DNA of 64,000 nt from Gallionella sp. (GTDB lineage: Bacteria; Pseudomonadota; Gammaproteobacteria; Burkholderiales; Gallionellaceae), in the NCBI GenBank assembly GCA_028707275.1, contig JAQTUP010000004.1, positions 186,001 through 250,000 of the forward strand, given 5' to 3'. Below are positions 17,901 to 27,147 of this stretch, piece after piece. The notes under the pieces were generated by a model. That model ran no database searches, was not told the origin of the DNA, and was given only the letters and a program-made list of their open reading frames with translations. The first letter of the stretch is position 1. Each line of letters begins with the position of its first letter. A program made the translations under genes and the position numbers.

Positions 17901-20286
17901 ATACCGAAGTGGTCAGACTTGCCTGCACCCCGCCGGGGTACAGCGCACTGACTATTTTGGCATTATTGGTGATAGTGGATCCGCTGGGGATGACTGCCGC
18001 CGCCCCCAACTGCACGTCGAACGTGACCGCACCGGTAGCGCCTGCGGGGAGAGATGCGATGGCAGCGAAGGTCAGCAGCTGACCTGCCACGACGGGCGGC
18101 ACGATGCCATTGGGCGTACCGACTTCAGCGGCCGTCCCCGCGACAAAGCTGGTATTGGCATACAGGGTATCGGTCAGTTGCACATTGGCTAACGCCGACG
18201 CACTGGTATTGGCGTAGCTTAAACGATAACGAATCTTGCTCGCAGTCGGAATAGTCGCGCCACTGCTGTAAGGGACGCAGGTCACACCGGAATACACGCA
18301 ATCTATGGCTTTGCTCAGTGTCATCGGCACCACTACCGTCACGGGCGCGACCCCGTTCGCGAAGGATACTGTATACGTGGCGCCGTTTGTTGCCCCCCCC
18401 AGATAAGAGACTTTGGCATCGTTCAGGTAAGGGGTTGCCGTTGCGGGCATCGTGCTGCCCACTGCTGCATTGAAATTGATGGTCAGTATATTACCCGTCG
18501 GGATCACGGTGCCTGCGGGAAAAGTGAACGTCACTTTTTCTTTGAAGGGGGCAACCGTTGGTGCGGTCACCACCGCCGTCACGGGCGTCACCGCCGTCAC
18601 AACCCCCAGCGCATTTGTCAGTGTTGCAGTTGCGCTGCCCCCCTGATACGAAAAGCGGTCAGCGATGGCCGTGCTGATCCCGTTACTCGGCAAGGTATCT
18701 ACCACAGAGAGTGAGGTCGCATTCGCGAAACCATTGTTGGGGACAGTGATGCTGTAACTTGCCACGCCACCGGGCACGACAACAGGGGTACTGGTGGTTT
18801 TATTCAATGTCAGACTGGCCAACAGGATAGGGGTTGCACTCGCCACCGACGTGACTCCGACGGGCAGCGATGTAGTCGTCATCTTGGCGGTATTGACCAA
18901 AACTTTATTGGCAGGGGGAGCCGTTGCAAAATTCACATCAAACTGCACCGTACCGCCGCCGCCCGAACCCAGCGTGGACAACGGACTAAAGTTGAAACCG
19001 CCTGCGACCACGGTAGTCGGCAGGATGTTCGTGCCGGACACAACGGTTTCCGAACCTGCCACCAGTGCGCCACCCGTTGGCAAAATATCCGAGACCTGCA
19101 CGTTGGTCTGCGCGCCCCCCGAGCTATTAAGAAAGGTGATTTCATAACGCACCTTGAGATTGGCAGCGCTCGGAAGTGAGCCGCCCGTGTAGGGCTGGGG
19201 TACACAAGCTGCACCCGTACACATACCGACGATGCTCTTAACCAGAGTCAGTGTGCTGTCAGAATTCGCGATACTCGGATACATATAACGCCAGATATTA
19301 CTCTTGCTGCCTAATGCCCCCGACGTTAATATCGACACGTCCCCGCCAAACACTTCACTGTTATTGACCAGCCCGGTTAACGGGATGGGTTGCGTGATGC
19401 GCAACTTTATCCGTACCGAAAACAGTTGCCCTACCGTGGTTTGCCCGCCGGCAAAACGCACGGCATTCGTATTGGCAGGTAACGGGTTGCCGCCGGACAG
19501 CGGCCAACCGGCCGATGTCGCCACACCACCAATACACTGATTAGCCACCAGGCCGGGTACGCCTACCTGTGTACCATAGGTAGAACCCGGATAGCTGATA
19601 CGCTGCCACGGTCCCTGGCCTGTCGCAACATCCCCTTTGATCAGGGTATCCGGCCCCGCGACGGGTGAAGGCACAGCGCCTGTGACTTGGGCACAGCCTG
19701 TCCCGGTAATAGCAGGGTTTGCCACGTAAGGGGCGAAGATCGAAGCGTCCCAGGCATTATGGACGCTATAAGGAATCGGCCCTCCTGCGGGCAAATTGGG
19801 GCTTAAACCATTGGTTGCTGTAATCGACGTGCTGCCGTTATTGGTATACATCGCCGTGCGCGGGTCGGTCGAATAGAAAATGCCCGTTTCCGAATATTGC
19901 GACACGAAAATGGGTCTGACTTCCGCCGGGGGGGGCGGCGCAATTTGCGTATAAGAACCGTCCCCCCCGTTGTACTGTACAAATTGCGCGTCGATCACTT
20001 GCGTACCGGCGGGGATGTAATCCGTCAAATAGACACCGCCGCCCACTTGCTCTGTCGTTCCACCAGGATACGGCGTGAACTGGATGATGTATGAGACTTC
20101 ATCACCCACAACCAAACCGCCCTGTCCTGCCTGGTAACGCGCCGCGATCATATCGCGGGTTTGCTTGTCCAGAAACTTGGTGGTTTGCGCCTCGCCCACA
20201 TAGTCAGCGCGGGCAAGACTGGCGATACTCAACAAAAAAATGGACAGTGCGAATCGAATGCGACGAATAAAGTGTGTATTGCTCAA
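14971..20286 (-). CDS. Giant secreted protein with paired DUF11 repeats and shared C-terminal module
   Basis: 1771 residues. Signal peptide about 1-27 (FALSIFLLSIASLARA). After an N-terminal domain (28-330), DUF11 domains alternate between two types in three pairs (about 335-1290): one opening like ITKSIDCIY with extra cysteines, and one opening like VTKATSTP with the core YTITVTNTGG and IYDWLPF. The C-terminal ~470 residues are the module also found in the flanking giants, though the first SdrD-like domain here differs (GRVYADANHNGSPEA). No ATG lies near the N-terminus; the best start is TTG 20286, 9 bases after GGAG, giving a proper signal peptide. It lies 118 bp after the 20405-27130 gene. 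Cell-surface structural role is inferred from domain type. Confidence 0.83.
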   Translation of the reverse strand: MSNTHFIRRIRFALSIFLLSIASLARADYVGEAQTTKFLDKQTRDMIAARYQAGQGGLVVGDEVSYIIQFTPYPGGTTEQVGGGVYLTDYIPAGTQVIDAQFVQYNGGDGSYTQIAPPPPAEVRPIFVSQYSETGIFYSTDPRTAMYTNNGSTSITATNGLSPNLPAGGPIPYSVHNAWDASIFAPYVANPAITGTGCAQVTGAVPSPVAGPDTLIKGDVATGQGPWQRISYPGSTYGTQVGVPGLVANQCIGGVATSAGWPLSGGNPLPANTNAVRFAGGQTTVGQLFSVRIKLRITQPIPLTGLVNNSEVFGGDVSILTSGALGSKSNIWRYMYPSIANSDSTLTLVKSIVGMCTGAACVPQPYTGGSLPSAANLKVRYEITFLNSSGGAQTNVQVSDILPTGGALVAGSETVVSGTNILPTTVVAGGFNFSPLSTLGSGGGGTVQFDVNFATAPPANKVLVNTAKMTTTSLPVGVTSVASATPILLASLTLNKTTSTPVVVPGGVASYSITVPNNGFANATSLSVVDTLPSNGISTAIADRFSYQGGSATATLTNALGVVTAVTPVTAVVTAPTVAPFKEKVTFTFPAGTVIPTGNILTINFNAAVGSTMPATATPYLNDAKVSYLGGATNGATYTVSFANGVAPVTVVVPMTLSKAIDCVYSGVTCVPYSSGATIPTASKIRYRLSYANTSASALANVQLTDTLYANTSFVAGTAAEVGTPNGIVPPVVAGQLLTFAAIASLPAGATGAVTFDVQLGAAAVIPSGSTITNNAKIVSALYPGGVQASLTTSVLDSANLVVTKATSTPTIAVNGTATYTITVTNTGGVAATGIKIYDWLPFTGAVANANTRFNFTVGSTVFALQNPGTSTLATIAPVTTVGAANLAPHNIAPYLNQQQVAWTFTPAQTLAPGASFTLTFTAAAGAAGGIPAGSTVYKNDVQAVYTSGATTLYAGVVQTAPVIIPTNLVITKSIDCIYNAALTACNAYNGSGIIPVNAKVRYKIHYQNNAATAQTNVYICDQMSSTQTVPALAATITMPVTLAPTPAGLFTNTAAPDGPPVGAVTNPANAACGFAATGVRFSYPVIPALAAGASGDVYFDAATNVASTATLSNTGKIVSVEAPSGEVASVAAVALDVPVLSISKSTSTPVLSASGTANYTITIANTGSGATTLLKIYDFLPFSGLTLDATRRFTYLATTAYTKNGLTFVPTTPVISSVVTPLVLPYSSNLNQQQVLWDFGAIAGNQLAAGDTMTITFTATVGSAMPGGTYGNSIQAEFDSAGGPGSVSANAQAQVSIPLGVNLFGRVYADANHNGSPEASENWTGGPAVYVKLATLSGGVCVSPALSVQTISAPAGTYSFSGVAAGQYCIVLSANNTLADVAASIPAGWRNSMPTSGILYQTVAAWDVTNQNFGVYSGSSLAGRVFLDNGAGAFANNGVQDSGEVGINGVTVTANQAGCAATLCAAAITDGNGDYVMWLPSSVTGAVTVTEVNLSGYLSTGGQAGNTGGAYTRSTDTTAFSVVPGTHYSGLNFADVPDNQFLTDGAQSAMPGSVVFYPHTFIAGTSGAVSFAVSKISSPAVAGWSEVIYVDANCNAVIDAGEVVLPTSVAVTAAQTVCLLVKEFIPAAAPINAQNALTITATFNATFSGSAVSFNYLRHDTTTAGQATGSGLTLVKSVSTASALPGGDITYTVAYTNKSSGLLSSVIIYDATPFYTLFRSASCGVLPQNLSACVITAPAVNATGSIVYTMAGTLAPGSSGAVSFVVRVQP
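14974..16375 (-). repeat. ~1.4-kb C-terminal module, copy 2
   Basis: Second copy of the module. It matches copies 1 and 3 closely from 14974 to about 16020, then diverges through the first SdrD-like domain (16020-16375) while keeping the domain plan. That sharp change in similarity inside one module indicates mosaic exchange. Confidence 0.85.
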
Positions 20287-20404
20287 CTGCGTTTACTCCG
20301 ATTAGGTACTTTTGACAGGCTCACTGCCATGCAATGAGCTCTCCCGCTACAGGGAGTGTGAATAGAGGGGGAACCCCCATGTAAAACGAGGAACGCTCAC
20401 CCGG

Positions 20405-23400
20405 TCACGGCTGCACCCTGACCACAAAGTTCACCGCACCGCTACTGCCCGGAGCAAGTGTGCCCGCCATGGTGTAGACGATAGAACCTGTCGCATTGAC
20501 TGCGGGAGCTGTAATCACGCAGCCCGAGAGATTGAGCGGCAATACGCCGCAACTGGCGCTCCTGAACAGAGTGTAAAACGGCGTCGCATCGTGAATGATC
20601 ACGCTGGACAGCAGACCACTGCTTTTGTTGGCATACACGACCGTATAGGTGATGTCCCCTCCCGGCAAGGCGGTCGCCGTGCTGACGCTTTTGACCAGCG
20701 TCAGACCCGAGCCTGTGGCCTGGCCTGCCGTTGTCGTATCGTGGCGCAGATAGTTGAAACTGACCGCCCCCCCCGAAAAAGTCGCATTGAACGTCGCCGT
20801 GATCGTCAGCGCATTTTGCGCATTGATAGGCGCGGCTGCCGGAATAAACTCCTTGACCAGCAAACAGACCGTCTGAGCGGCGGTGACAGCGACCGACGCC
20901 GGTAAAATAACTTCCCCGGCATCAATGACAGCATTGCAATTGGCATCGACATAAATGATTTCGTTCCATCCGGTGATGGCAGGGCTGGATATTTTACTGA
21001 CCGCGAAAGACACCGCGCCGCTCGTGCCCGCAATAAACGTGTGCGGATAGAACACCACCGAGCCTGGCATAGCCGACTGCGCGCCGTCGGTCAAAAACTG
21101 GTTGTCCGGCACATCGGCGAAATTGACCCCGCTGTAATTGGTGCCCGATACCACACTGAAGGCTGTGGTATCGGTGCTGCGCGTATAAGTACCCCCCGTG
21201 TTGCCTGCCTGTCCGCCGGTGCTAAGATAGCCGGACAGATTGACTTCGGTGACCGTCATCGCGCCGGTCACGGAGGACGGCAGCCACATCACATAATCGC
21301 CGTTCCCATCGGTGATCGCCGCAGCGCAAAGGGTGGCGGCGCATCCGGCCTGATTTGCCGTAACCGTCACCCCATTAATGCCGACTTCACCGCTATCCTG
21401 CACGCCATTATTTGCAAACGCGCCCGCACCGTTGTCGAGAAATACCCGTCCGGCAAGACGACTGCCGGTAAACAGTCCGAAATTCTGCTCAGGCACATTC
21501 GTCGCCGCCACCGTCACGCTCAGTACGCCGGAAGTCGGTGTTCCGTTGAACCAGTTGGCAGGCGTACTGGCGACCGTATCGGCAGCCGTCGCGTTGCTGC
21601 TCAACACGATGCAGTAATTTCCTGCCGCCACACCTGTAAAGCTATAAGTACCGGCCGGTGCGCTCAGGGTTTGCACGGAGACCGCCGTACCTGCCGCCGG
21701 ACACGCGCCTGCAAACAGCTTCGCGTAAACCGCAGGCCCACCAGCCCAGTCCTCTGCACTGTCAGGTATGCCGTTATGATTGACATCAACATACACCCGG
21801 CCTGTGACACTATAACCTGTAGTGAGCACAGTCAAACTGGCCGTGTTACTCGCAGAACCAGCACTGACCGTCTCGTTGCTAATCACCCCGGAACTGGTGT
21901 TGGGATGAACGCCCACTGTGCTGCTGGTCACGACGACCGTGACGGTACAACTCCCCGCCGCCGGGATGCTCAAGCCGCTGAAGGTCAGCGAACTGGCCCC
22001 CGCTGCAAAGGAATTGCCGCCAGCCCCCGTACAGGTGCCACCAGCCGCACCGGCGGCCGCGATACTCATCCCCGATAAGGTATCGGTAAATCCGGCACCG
22101 GTAAACGCCTGCAAGGCATTGGTATTGCCAAGCGTAAAGGTTAAAGTCGAATTGCCACCCTGATTAATGGAGGCGGGCAAAAAATCCTTGACGATGGTGG
22201 GTTTGTCCAGCACCTCCAGTGTAGCGCTGGCAAAACCGGCACTGGTGCCGGCGTTCGTGCTGACCAGGGTAGATGAGATATTGTTATACGTCCCGACCGT
22301 CGCTGCACTGACATTGACCGTTACGGTACAGCTCCCCCCTGCGGCGATGCTGCCGTTTTGCAAGGAAATACCCACGTTACCGGCGGCCGCCGCACCCGTA
22401 TTGGTGGAATTGCGCACCGTAGCGCCCACACAGGTGGTCGATGCGACCAGCGGTGTGGCCACCACCATTTGTCCGGGCGAATTGGGAAACAGGTCTGTAA
22501 ACGATGGGTTTCCCAGGGTCGCGGCAACCGTGGTATTGACAGCATTACTCAAGGTAAAGGTGAGCGTAGCCGTCTCCCCCGAACCCATGGTAGCAAGATT
22601 AAAAGCCTTGCTGATGGTAGGAGGAACCAGCACCGTCAGGTTTTGCACCGCACAGCCTGTGCCCGCCGAGGGTGTCTGATCACTGATAATACCTGTGCAG
22701 GTATTGGGATTCACACCGCCGCTGCTGCTGGTGATGGGCACGATCACCGTACAACTGCCTGCGGCTGGAATGGTCAGGCCAGTAAAACTCAGCAACCCGG
22801 TCTGCCCGGCCGAAAACAGGTTACTGCCAGCACCCGTGCAGGTGCCGGTTGCAGCTCCCGGCGTTGCGATGCTCATATTGGTCAGAGTATCGGTAAAGCT
22901 GGCACCGGTTAATGCTCCCGCGTTGGTATTACTCAGCGTAAAGGTTAAATTAGTCGAACCGCCTGCTGAAATAGTAGACGCTGTAAAAGCCTTGGCGATG
23001 GTGGGCGCGTTGACCACCACCAGACTCGCACTCGCCGCATCGGGATTGGAACTGCCCTCGAATGTGCTGACCGCTCCGACCGCGATGTTGTTGACATACG
23101 TACCGGCCACAGCCACCGTAACCGGAACCGACATCAGACAGGTCGAATTTGCCAAAAAGCTGCCACCCGCAAGGCTGACCGTATTGCCGCCGATAGCTGC
23201 CGTCAGCACGCCGCCACAGGCGTTAGTGGCAGCACCGGCCGCGACCGTCATGCCGGCCGGCAGAGTATCGGTAAAGGCGCCCTGGGTACGGTTGACATTG
23301 ACCGAGTTAAAAACCAGGATATTCAGCGTTGAAGTCCCGCCTGTTCCAATCGTGGCGGGAGAAAAATTCTTGGTAACATTAACGTTGCGCAACACCGTCA

Positions 23401-26400
23401 GCGTCGCGCTAGGAGAGTTGGTGTTAGTTGATAATTGAGCAGAAGTCATGCTCGATGCGGGTATGGTATTGGTCAGATTACCATCCAGATAGGCGCCTAC
23501 TCTCACCCCCCAGGTACATTGGGCGCCAGCTGGCATGGTCGCGCCACTGATCGTAAAACTGGTCGCACTCGGAACAGCCGTAATCGTCCCCATGGAGCAT
23601 GCGCCACTGACCAAACGGGGAGTGGGATTCGCCGAAATAATCATGCCTGCCGGAAGATTATCGGTCACCGTGATATTGCTCAGTGCGGATGCCCCGACCG
23701 AAGTATTATCGATCAGCACCTGTAACTCGGAATCAGCACCACCATTGGCTGTCGCCGGATTAAACGACTTGTTGACAATCACATTGTTGACCGGGGCCGC
23801 CGTGACCGTTAAGCCTGCAGAAGGACTGGTTGAGCAGGTGTAGCCGCCAGTCGCAGTAGGTGCAGGAATGGTATTGGTAGTCACACCCGCAGCGGCAGGA
23901 GCCGTGATGTTCACACTGATGGAGCAGGAAGATCCTGAGGGCAGATTCCCGCCACTGAGTGACAAGAGCGAACTGCCCGCTGTCGCGCTCACCGTGCCCC
24001 CGCAGGTATTGCCCACCCCGGGGGTCGCGCCTATCGTCTGACCGAGAGGCAAGGTATCGCTGAAGGCCAGACCGCTGAAGGCAGGTGCGCCCACCGCGTT
24101 GGTCAGTGTCACCGTCATGACGGAATTCTGGCTGGCATATACGGTAGCCGGAGCATATGCCTTGCCGCAGGTAAAGGCCGGGTTGACCGTTACATTGATG
24201 CTCCGAACGGCTGTGTTATTGCCCTGAGTAGTCTGCAATCCAGCTACCGCAACCGTATTGGTACGCACCCCTGTCACAGCGGTGGCGTCCGGTACGGCAC
24301 CAAAGGTAATGGTGCAAGTCCCGCCCGATGCAGGTATCGTCCCGGCTGTCATGGTCACCACCGTCCCCCCGGCCGGGGCGCTCAGATTATGGCCCACACA
24401 AGTGCTGCTGGGTACGGGCGCACTGGCGATCGTCCAGCCTGCCCCCAGCGTTGCCGCCAGGTCATCGGTAAACGAAGTGATCGTAGCCGCAGCCGTGTTG
24501 GCTGCTGCCGTTTTCAAAGTAACGGTGAAGGTGGTGGTCTGCCCCTGCACCACCGTTGCAGGTACGGCCGTTTTGGCCGAAACCGATGGCACGGATACGG
24601 TCAGCACAGCCACTCCAGTTGCCGCATTATTGCCCTGATCAGTCTTGAGCGCAGCTATTGGCACAGTGTTGGTCTTGTTGCCGGCCGCGACCGTCTTGGC
24701 AATGTTAACCGGTACGGTAATGGTGCAGCTGCCCAGCGCCGGAATAATTGAGCCTACAGGCAGGGAAATCAGCGTTGTGCCCGGCGTGGCGGTAACGGCG
24801 CCGCCGGTACAGGTGGTACTCGCAGCCGGAGCCGTGGCAATAGTGATCCCCGCGCCCATGCTAGTGAGGTTGTCAGTGAAGGCGCTGGTAATGAGCGTGG
24901 CGGGATTAGCCGAAGGGTTGGTCAGGGTAATGGTCAGCGTGCTCGATGTTGAACCTGCCACCCCTGCGCCCGCATTGGACGGTGAAAAGACTTTGCTGAC
25001 GCTGGGCGTGGTCACCGTAAAGGTGGCCGTGCCCGTTGCGGTATTATTGCCACGGTCTGTTACCAGCGCACCGATGGCAACCGTGTTGGTAAACACGCCA
25101 GCGGGCGTTCCCAGGGCAACCTGAACCGGGACGGTGATGGTGCAGGTGCCGTTGGCCGGTATAGTGCCGCCCGCCAGAGAAATCGGGGTAGTGCCGACCG
25201 CAGCTGTCAGAACCGCACCCGCACAGGTGGTACTGGCCGCTGCCGCTACGGTGAATCCGCCCGGGGCACCGCCCATGGTGGCCAGATTGTCGGCGAATGA
25301 GGTGATGGCTGCGGCAGTGGACGAAAAGTTGCGCAACGTAATGGTAAGCGTGGTGGTCAGCGGGGTAACCGCACCATTATTTGGCGAGAATACCTTGGTG
25401 ACTGTCGGAAAAGCGACCGTCAGCGTACCAGTCCTGACAGCCGTATTGTTGCCATTGCTGGTTTGCAAGCCGTTTATCTGGATGGTGTTGATCTTGGCGC
25501 CTGCCGTTAAACCCGTCGAGGCAAGTTGCACGGGCACAGTAATAGTGCAGGTCGCCGCCGCCCCGTTGGTCGCCACCGTTGCAGGGATAGCCCCGTCTGT
25601 TTTGGTAATGCTGGTGCCGCCTGCAGGTGCTGTCACCGTACCGCCACAGGTGGTGCTGGGCAGCGGCGCTGCCGCGACGGTAAAGCCTGCGCCCATCGTG
25701 GTCAGCAGGTCGGTGAATGAAGTGATATTGGACGCCGTACCCCACGTGCTACTCAGGGTAATGGTCATGGTGGAGATACCCCCCGGCGCTTCGGTCGCCG
25801 CAGCAAAAACCTTGGCGGAGACACTAACGACAGGTGCGGTAGTGGTCAGATTGGCGGACACGGCAGGAAACGTCGTAGGGCCTGTGGCATCAGCAAAATC
25901 TCCTGCCGGAATGGCATTTGGCAGCGTACCCGCCACGCCGGTGGTGGCCACCACATTCACCTGCATGGTACAACTCCCGACCGCTCCGTTGGTATTAGCA
26001 GATGCGGGTATGGTCACACCTGTAACCGAAAAGCTGCTGGCACCGGCGACTGCCGTGATACTGCCGCCGACACAAGTTTTTGAAGCGGCAGGTATCGCGG
26101 CCACCACCATCCCGGCTGGAAAATTGTCGGTCAGTGTCGCACCGGTCAATGCGGTCAGATTGCGGTTCTGCAGCGTCAGCGTGAGCGTTGAAACCTGCTG
26201 GCCGTTGGCGACGATGGTCGGTGTGCCGAAAACCTTGGTCAGGTTGCCGCCAATTTGTGCCGCCAGCCCCAGGCTGCCGGTGGCGACCGCATTGGTTGCG
26301 CCCTCGTTGGTGGTGATCGCTCCCGCAGCCAGAGTGTTGGTGACCGTGTTGTTCTGCGCAACCGTCTTATCGGCAGAGGTTATCGTGACAACGATGGTGC

Positions 26401-27130
26401 AACTGCCGTTCGCGGGAATGGTACCGCCCGACAGGCTGAAAGATCCTGCCATCGCGACGGCTGACACAGCACCCCCGGCGCAAGTCGTCGAGGCGGCAGG
26501 CACTGTATTGACCGCCAGGCCTGCCGGTAACGTGTCGGTAAAGGCTGCCCCGGTCAGCGCCTGGGAATTGGGATTGGTCAGCGTGATGGTGCTGATCGTC
26601 GTGCCACCACCGTGAATAAAGGTGGTGTTAAAGGTCTTGCTGGCCGTCAGGTTGGCGGGGTTGGATACGGTCAGGGTAGCGCTGGCCGATGCCGGGTTAC
26701 TGCCCTGATTGGAAGTGGTCAGGCCGCCGACCGGGATGGTATTCACCAGATTTCCCACCGCCGCCCCTATCACCCGAACGGTGATGGTGCAGGTGCCGGA
26801 AGTCGAACCCGTACCCGCAGGGATCGTGGCGCCCGTTAACGCTATTTGGGAAGTGGGCGCAATGGATACAGTACCGCCGCAACCATTACCCAAGACCGAA
26901 TCAGCGACCATACCGGCGGGCAGCGTGTCGGTAAAGGCCGCATTCAGCCCTGCCGTGGTGGCTGAATTCACCAGCACCAGGGTCATCGTGGAAGTCTGGT
27001 TGGTCAGGATATTAATCGGCGAGAGCGACTTGCTGACATCGATCACCGCCTCGGCCGCAGGAGCCAGCGACAGCAGCGCGCAAAAAACCAGCACCTTCAG
27101 GTGTTGTCGGTATCCGCGCCATTTTTGCAT
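20405..27130 (-). CDS. Giant secreted protein with ~13 DUF7933/DUF11-like repeats and shared C-terminal module
   Basis: About 2241 residues. Signal peptide about 1-30 (LKVLVFCALLSLAPAAEA). Thirteen tandem ~115-135-residue repeats (about 31-1765) follow the pattern K-x-F-(S)P-x-x-I...STLT(I/F)TL-N ... F(T/A)D-LP-GM ... TTC-G ... GTIPA-G-CTITVPV. The two cysteines recur in nearly every repeat, suggesting one disulfide each. The shared ~470-residue module (about 1773-2241) follows. I use ATG 27130; an in-frame GTG at 27139 is possible and lies only 9 bases after the ompA-like stop codon. Neither has a strong ribosome site, which suggests translation coupled to the upstream gene. Function inferred as an extracellular filament or surface layer component. 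Confidence 0.83.
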   Translation of the reverse strand: MQKWRGYRQHLKVLVFCALLSLAPAAEAVIDVSKSLSPINILTNQTSTMTLVLVNSATTAGLNAAFTDTLPAGMVADSVLGNGCGGTVSIAPTSQIALTGATIPAGTGSTSGTCTITVRVIGAAVGNLVNTIPVGGLTTSNQGSNPASASATLTVSNPANLTASKTFNTTFIHGGGTTISTITLTNPNSQALTGAAFTDTLPAGLAVNTVPAASTTCAGGAVSAVAMAGSFSLSGGTIPANGSCTIVVTITSADKTVAQNNTVTNTLAAGAITTNEGATNAVATGSLGLAAQIGGNLTKVFGTPTIVANGQQVSTLTLTLQNRNLTALTGATLTDNFPAGMVVAAIPAASKTCVGGSITAVAGASSFSVTGVTIPASANTNGAVGSCTMQVNVVATTGVAGTLPNAIPAGDFADATGPTTFPAVSANLTTTAPVVSVSAKVFAAATEAPGGISTMTITLSSTWGTASNITSFTDLLTTMGAGFTVAAAPLPSTTCGGTVTAPAGGTSITKTDGAIPATVATNGAAATCTITVPVQLASTGLTAGAKINTIQINGLQTSNGNNTAVRTGTLTVAFPTVTKVFSPNNGAVTPLTTTLTITLRNFSSTAAAITSFADNLATMGGAPGGFTVAAAASTTCAGAVLTAAVGTTPISLAGGTIPANGTCTITVPVQVALGTPAGVFTNTVAIGALVTDRGNNTATGTATFTVTTPSVSKVFSPSNAGAGVAGSTSSTLTITLTNPSANPATLITSAFTDNLTSMGAGITIATAPAASTTCTGGAVTATPGTTLISLPVGSIIPALGSCTITVPVNIAKTVAAGNKTNTVPIAALKTDQGNNAATGVAVLTVSVPSVSAKTAVPATVVQGQTTTFTVTLKTAAANTAAATITSFTDDLAATLGAGWTIASAPVPSSTCVGHNLSAPAGGTVVTMTAGTIPASGGTCTITFGAVPDATAVTGVRTNTVAVAGLQTTQGNNTAVRSINVTVNPAFTCGKAYAPATVYASQNSVMTVTLTNAVGAPAFSGLAFSDTLPLGQTIGATPGVGNTCGGTVSATAGSSLLSLSGGNLPSGSSCSISVNITAPAAAGVTTNTIPAPTATGGYTCSTSPSAGLTVTAAPVNNVIVNKSFNPATANGGADSELQVLIDNTSVGASALSNITVTDNLPAGMIISANPTPRLVSGACSMGTITAVPSATSFTISGATMPAGAQCTWGVRVGAYLDGNLTNTIPASSMTSAQLSTNTNSPSATLTVLRNVNVTKNFSPATIGTGGTSTLNILVFNSVNVNRTQGAFTDTLPAGMTVAAGAATNACGGVLTAAIGGNTVSLAGGSFLANSTCLMSVPVTVAVAGTYVNNIAVGAVSTFEGSSNPDAASASLVVVNAPTIAKAFTASTISAGGSTNLTFTLSNTNAGALTGASFTDTLTNMSIATPGAATGTCTGAGSNLFSAGQTGLLSFTGLTIPAAGSCTVIVPITSSSGGVNPNTCTGIISDQTPSAGTGCAVQNLTVLVPPTISKAFNLATMGSGETATLTFTLSNAVNTTVAATLGNPSFTDLFPNSPGQMVVATPLVASTTCVGATVRNSTNTGAAAAGNVGISLQNGSIAAGGSCTVTVNVSAATVGTYNNISSTLVSTNAGTSAGFASATLEVLDKPTIVKDFLPASINQGGNSTLTFTLGNTNALQAFTGAGFTDTLSGMSIAAAGAAGGTCTGAGGNSFAAGASSLTFSGLSIPAAGSCTVTVVVTSSTVGVHPNTSSGVISNETVSAGSASNTASLTVLTTGYSVTGRVYVDVNHNGIPDSAEDWAGGPAVYAKLFAGACPAAGTAVSVQTLSAPAGTYSFTGVAAGNYCIVLSSNATAADTVASTPANWFNGTPTSGVLSVTVAATNVPEQNFGLFTGSRLAGRVFLDNGAGAFANNGVQDSGEVGINGVTVTANQAGCAATLCAAAITDGNGDYVMWLPSSVTGAMTVTEVNLSGYLSTGGQAGNTGGTYTRSTDTTAFSVVSGTNYSGVNFADVPDNQFLTDGAQSAMPGSVVFYPHTFIAGTSGAVSFAVSKISSPAITGWNEIIYVDANCNAVIDAGEVILPASVAVTAAQTVCLLVKEFIPAAAPINAQNALTITATFNATFSGGAVSFNYLRHDTTTAGQATGSGLTLVKSVSTATALPGGDITYTVVYANKSSGLLSSVIIHDATPFYTLFRSASCGVLPLNLSGCVITAPAVNATGSIVYTMAGTLAPGSSGAVNFVVRVQP
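20408..21808 (-). repeat. ~1.4-kb C-terminal module, copy 3
   Basis: Third copy. Over its upstream ~430 bases it appears identical to copy 1 (only the first codons differ, GRVYVDVNHNG against GRVYSDANHNG), whereas in the rest all three copies are similarly close. Confidence 0.85.
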
Positions 27131-27147
27131 ATTGATCACTGTACAGC

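Noticed and set aside
20341..20380. Possible intrinsic terminator (CTCCC/GGGAG and GGGGGAACCCCC) between two giants
   Set aside because: Stems are short, the second has almost no loop, and no T-run follows on the minus strand.
25134..26615. 493-codon plus-strand open frame of low-complexity Ala/Val/Pro
   Set aside because: Mirror frame of the DUF7933-like repeats; no ribosome site, no fold, composition dictated by the GC-biased sense codons.
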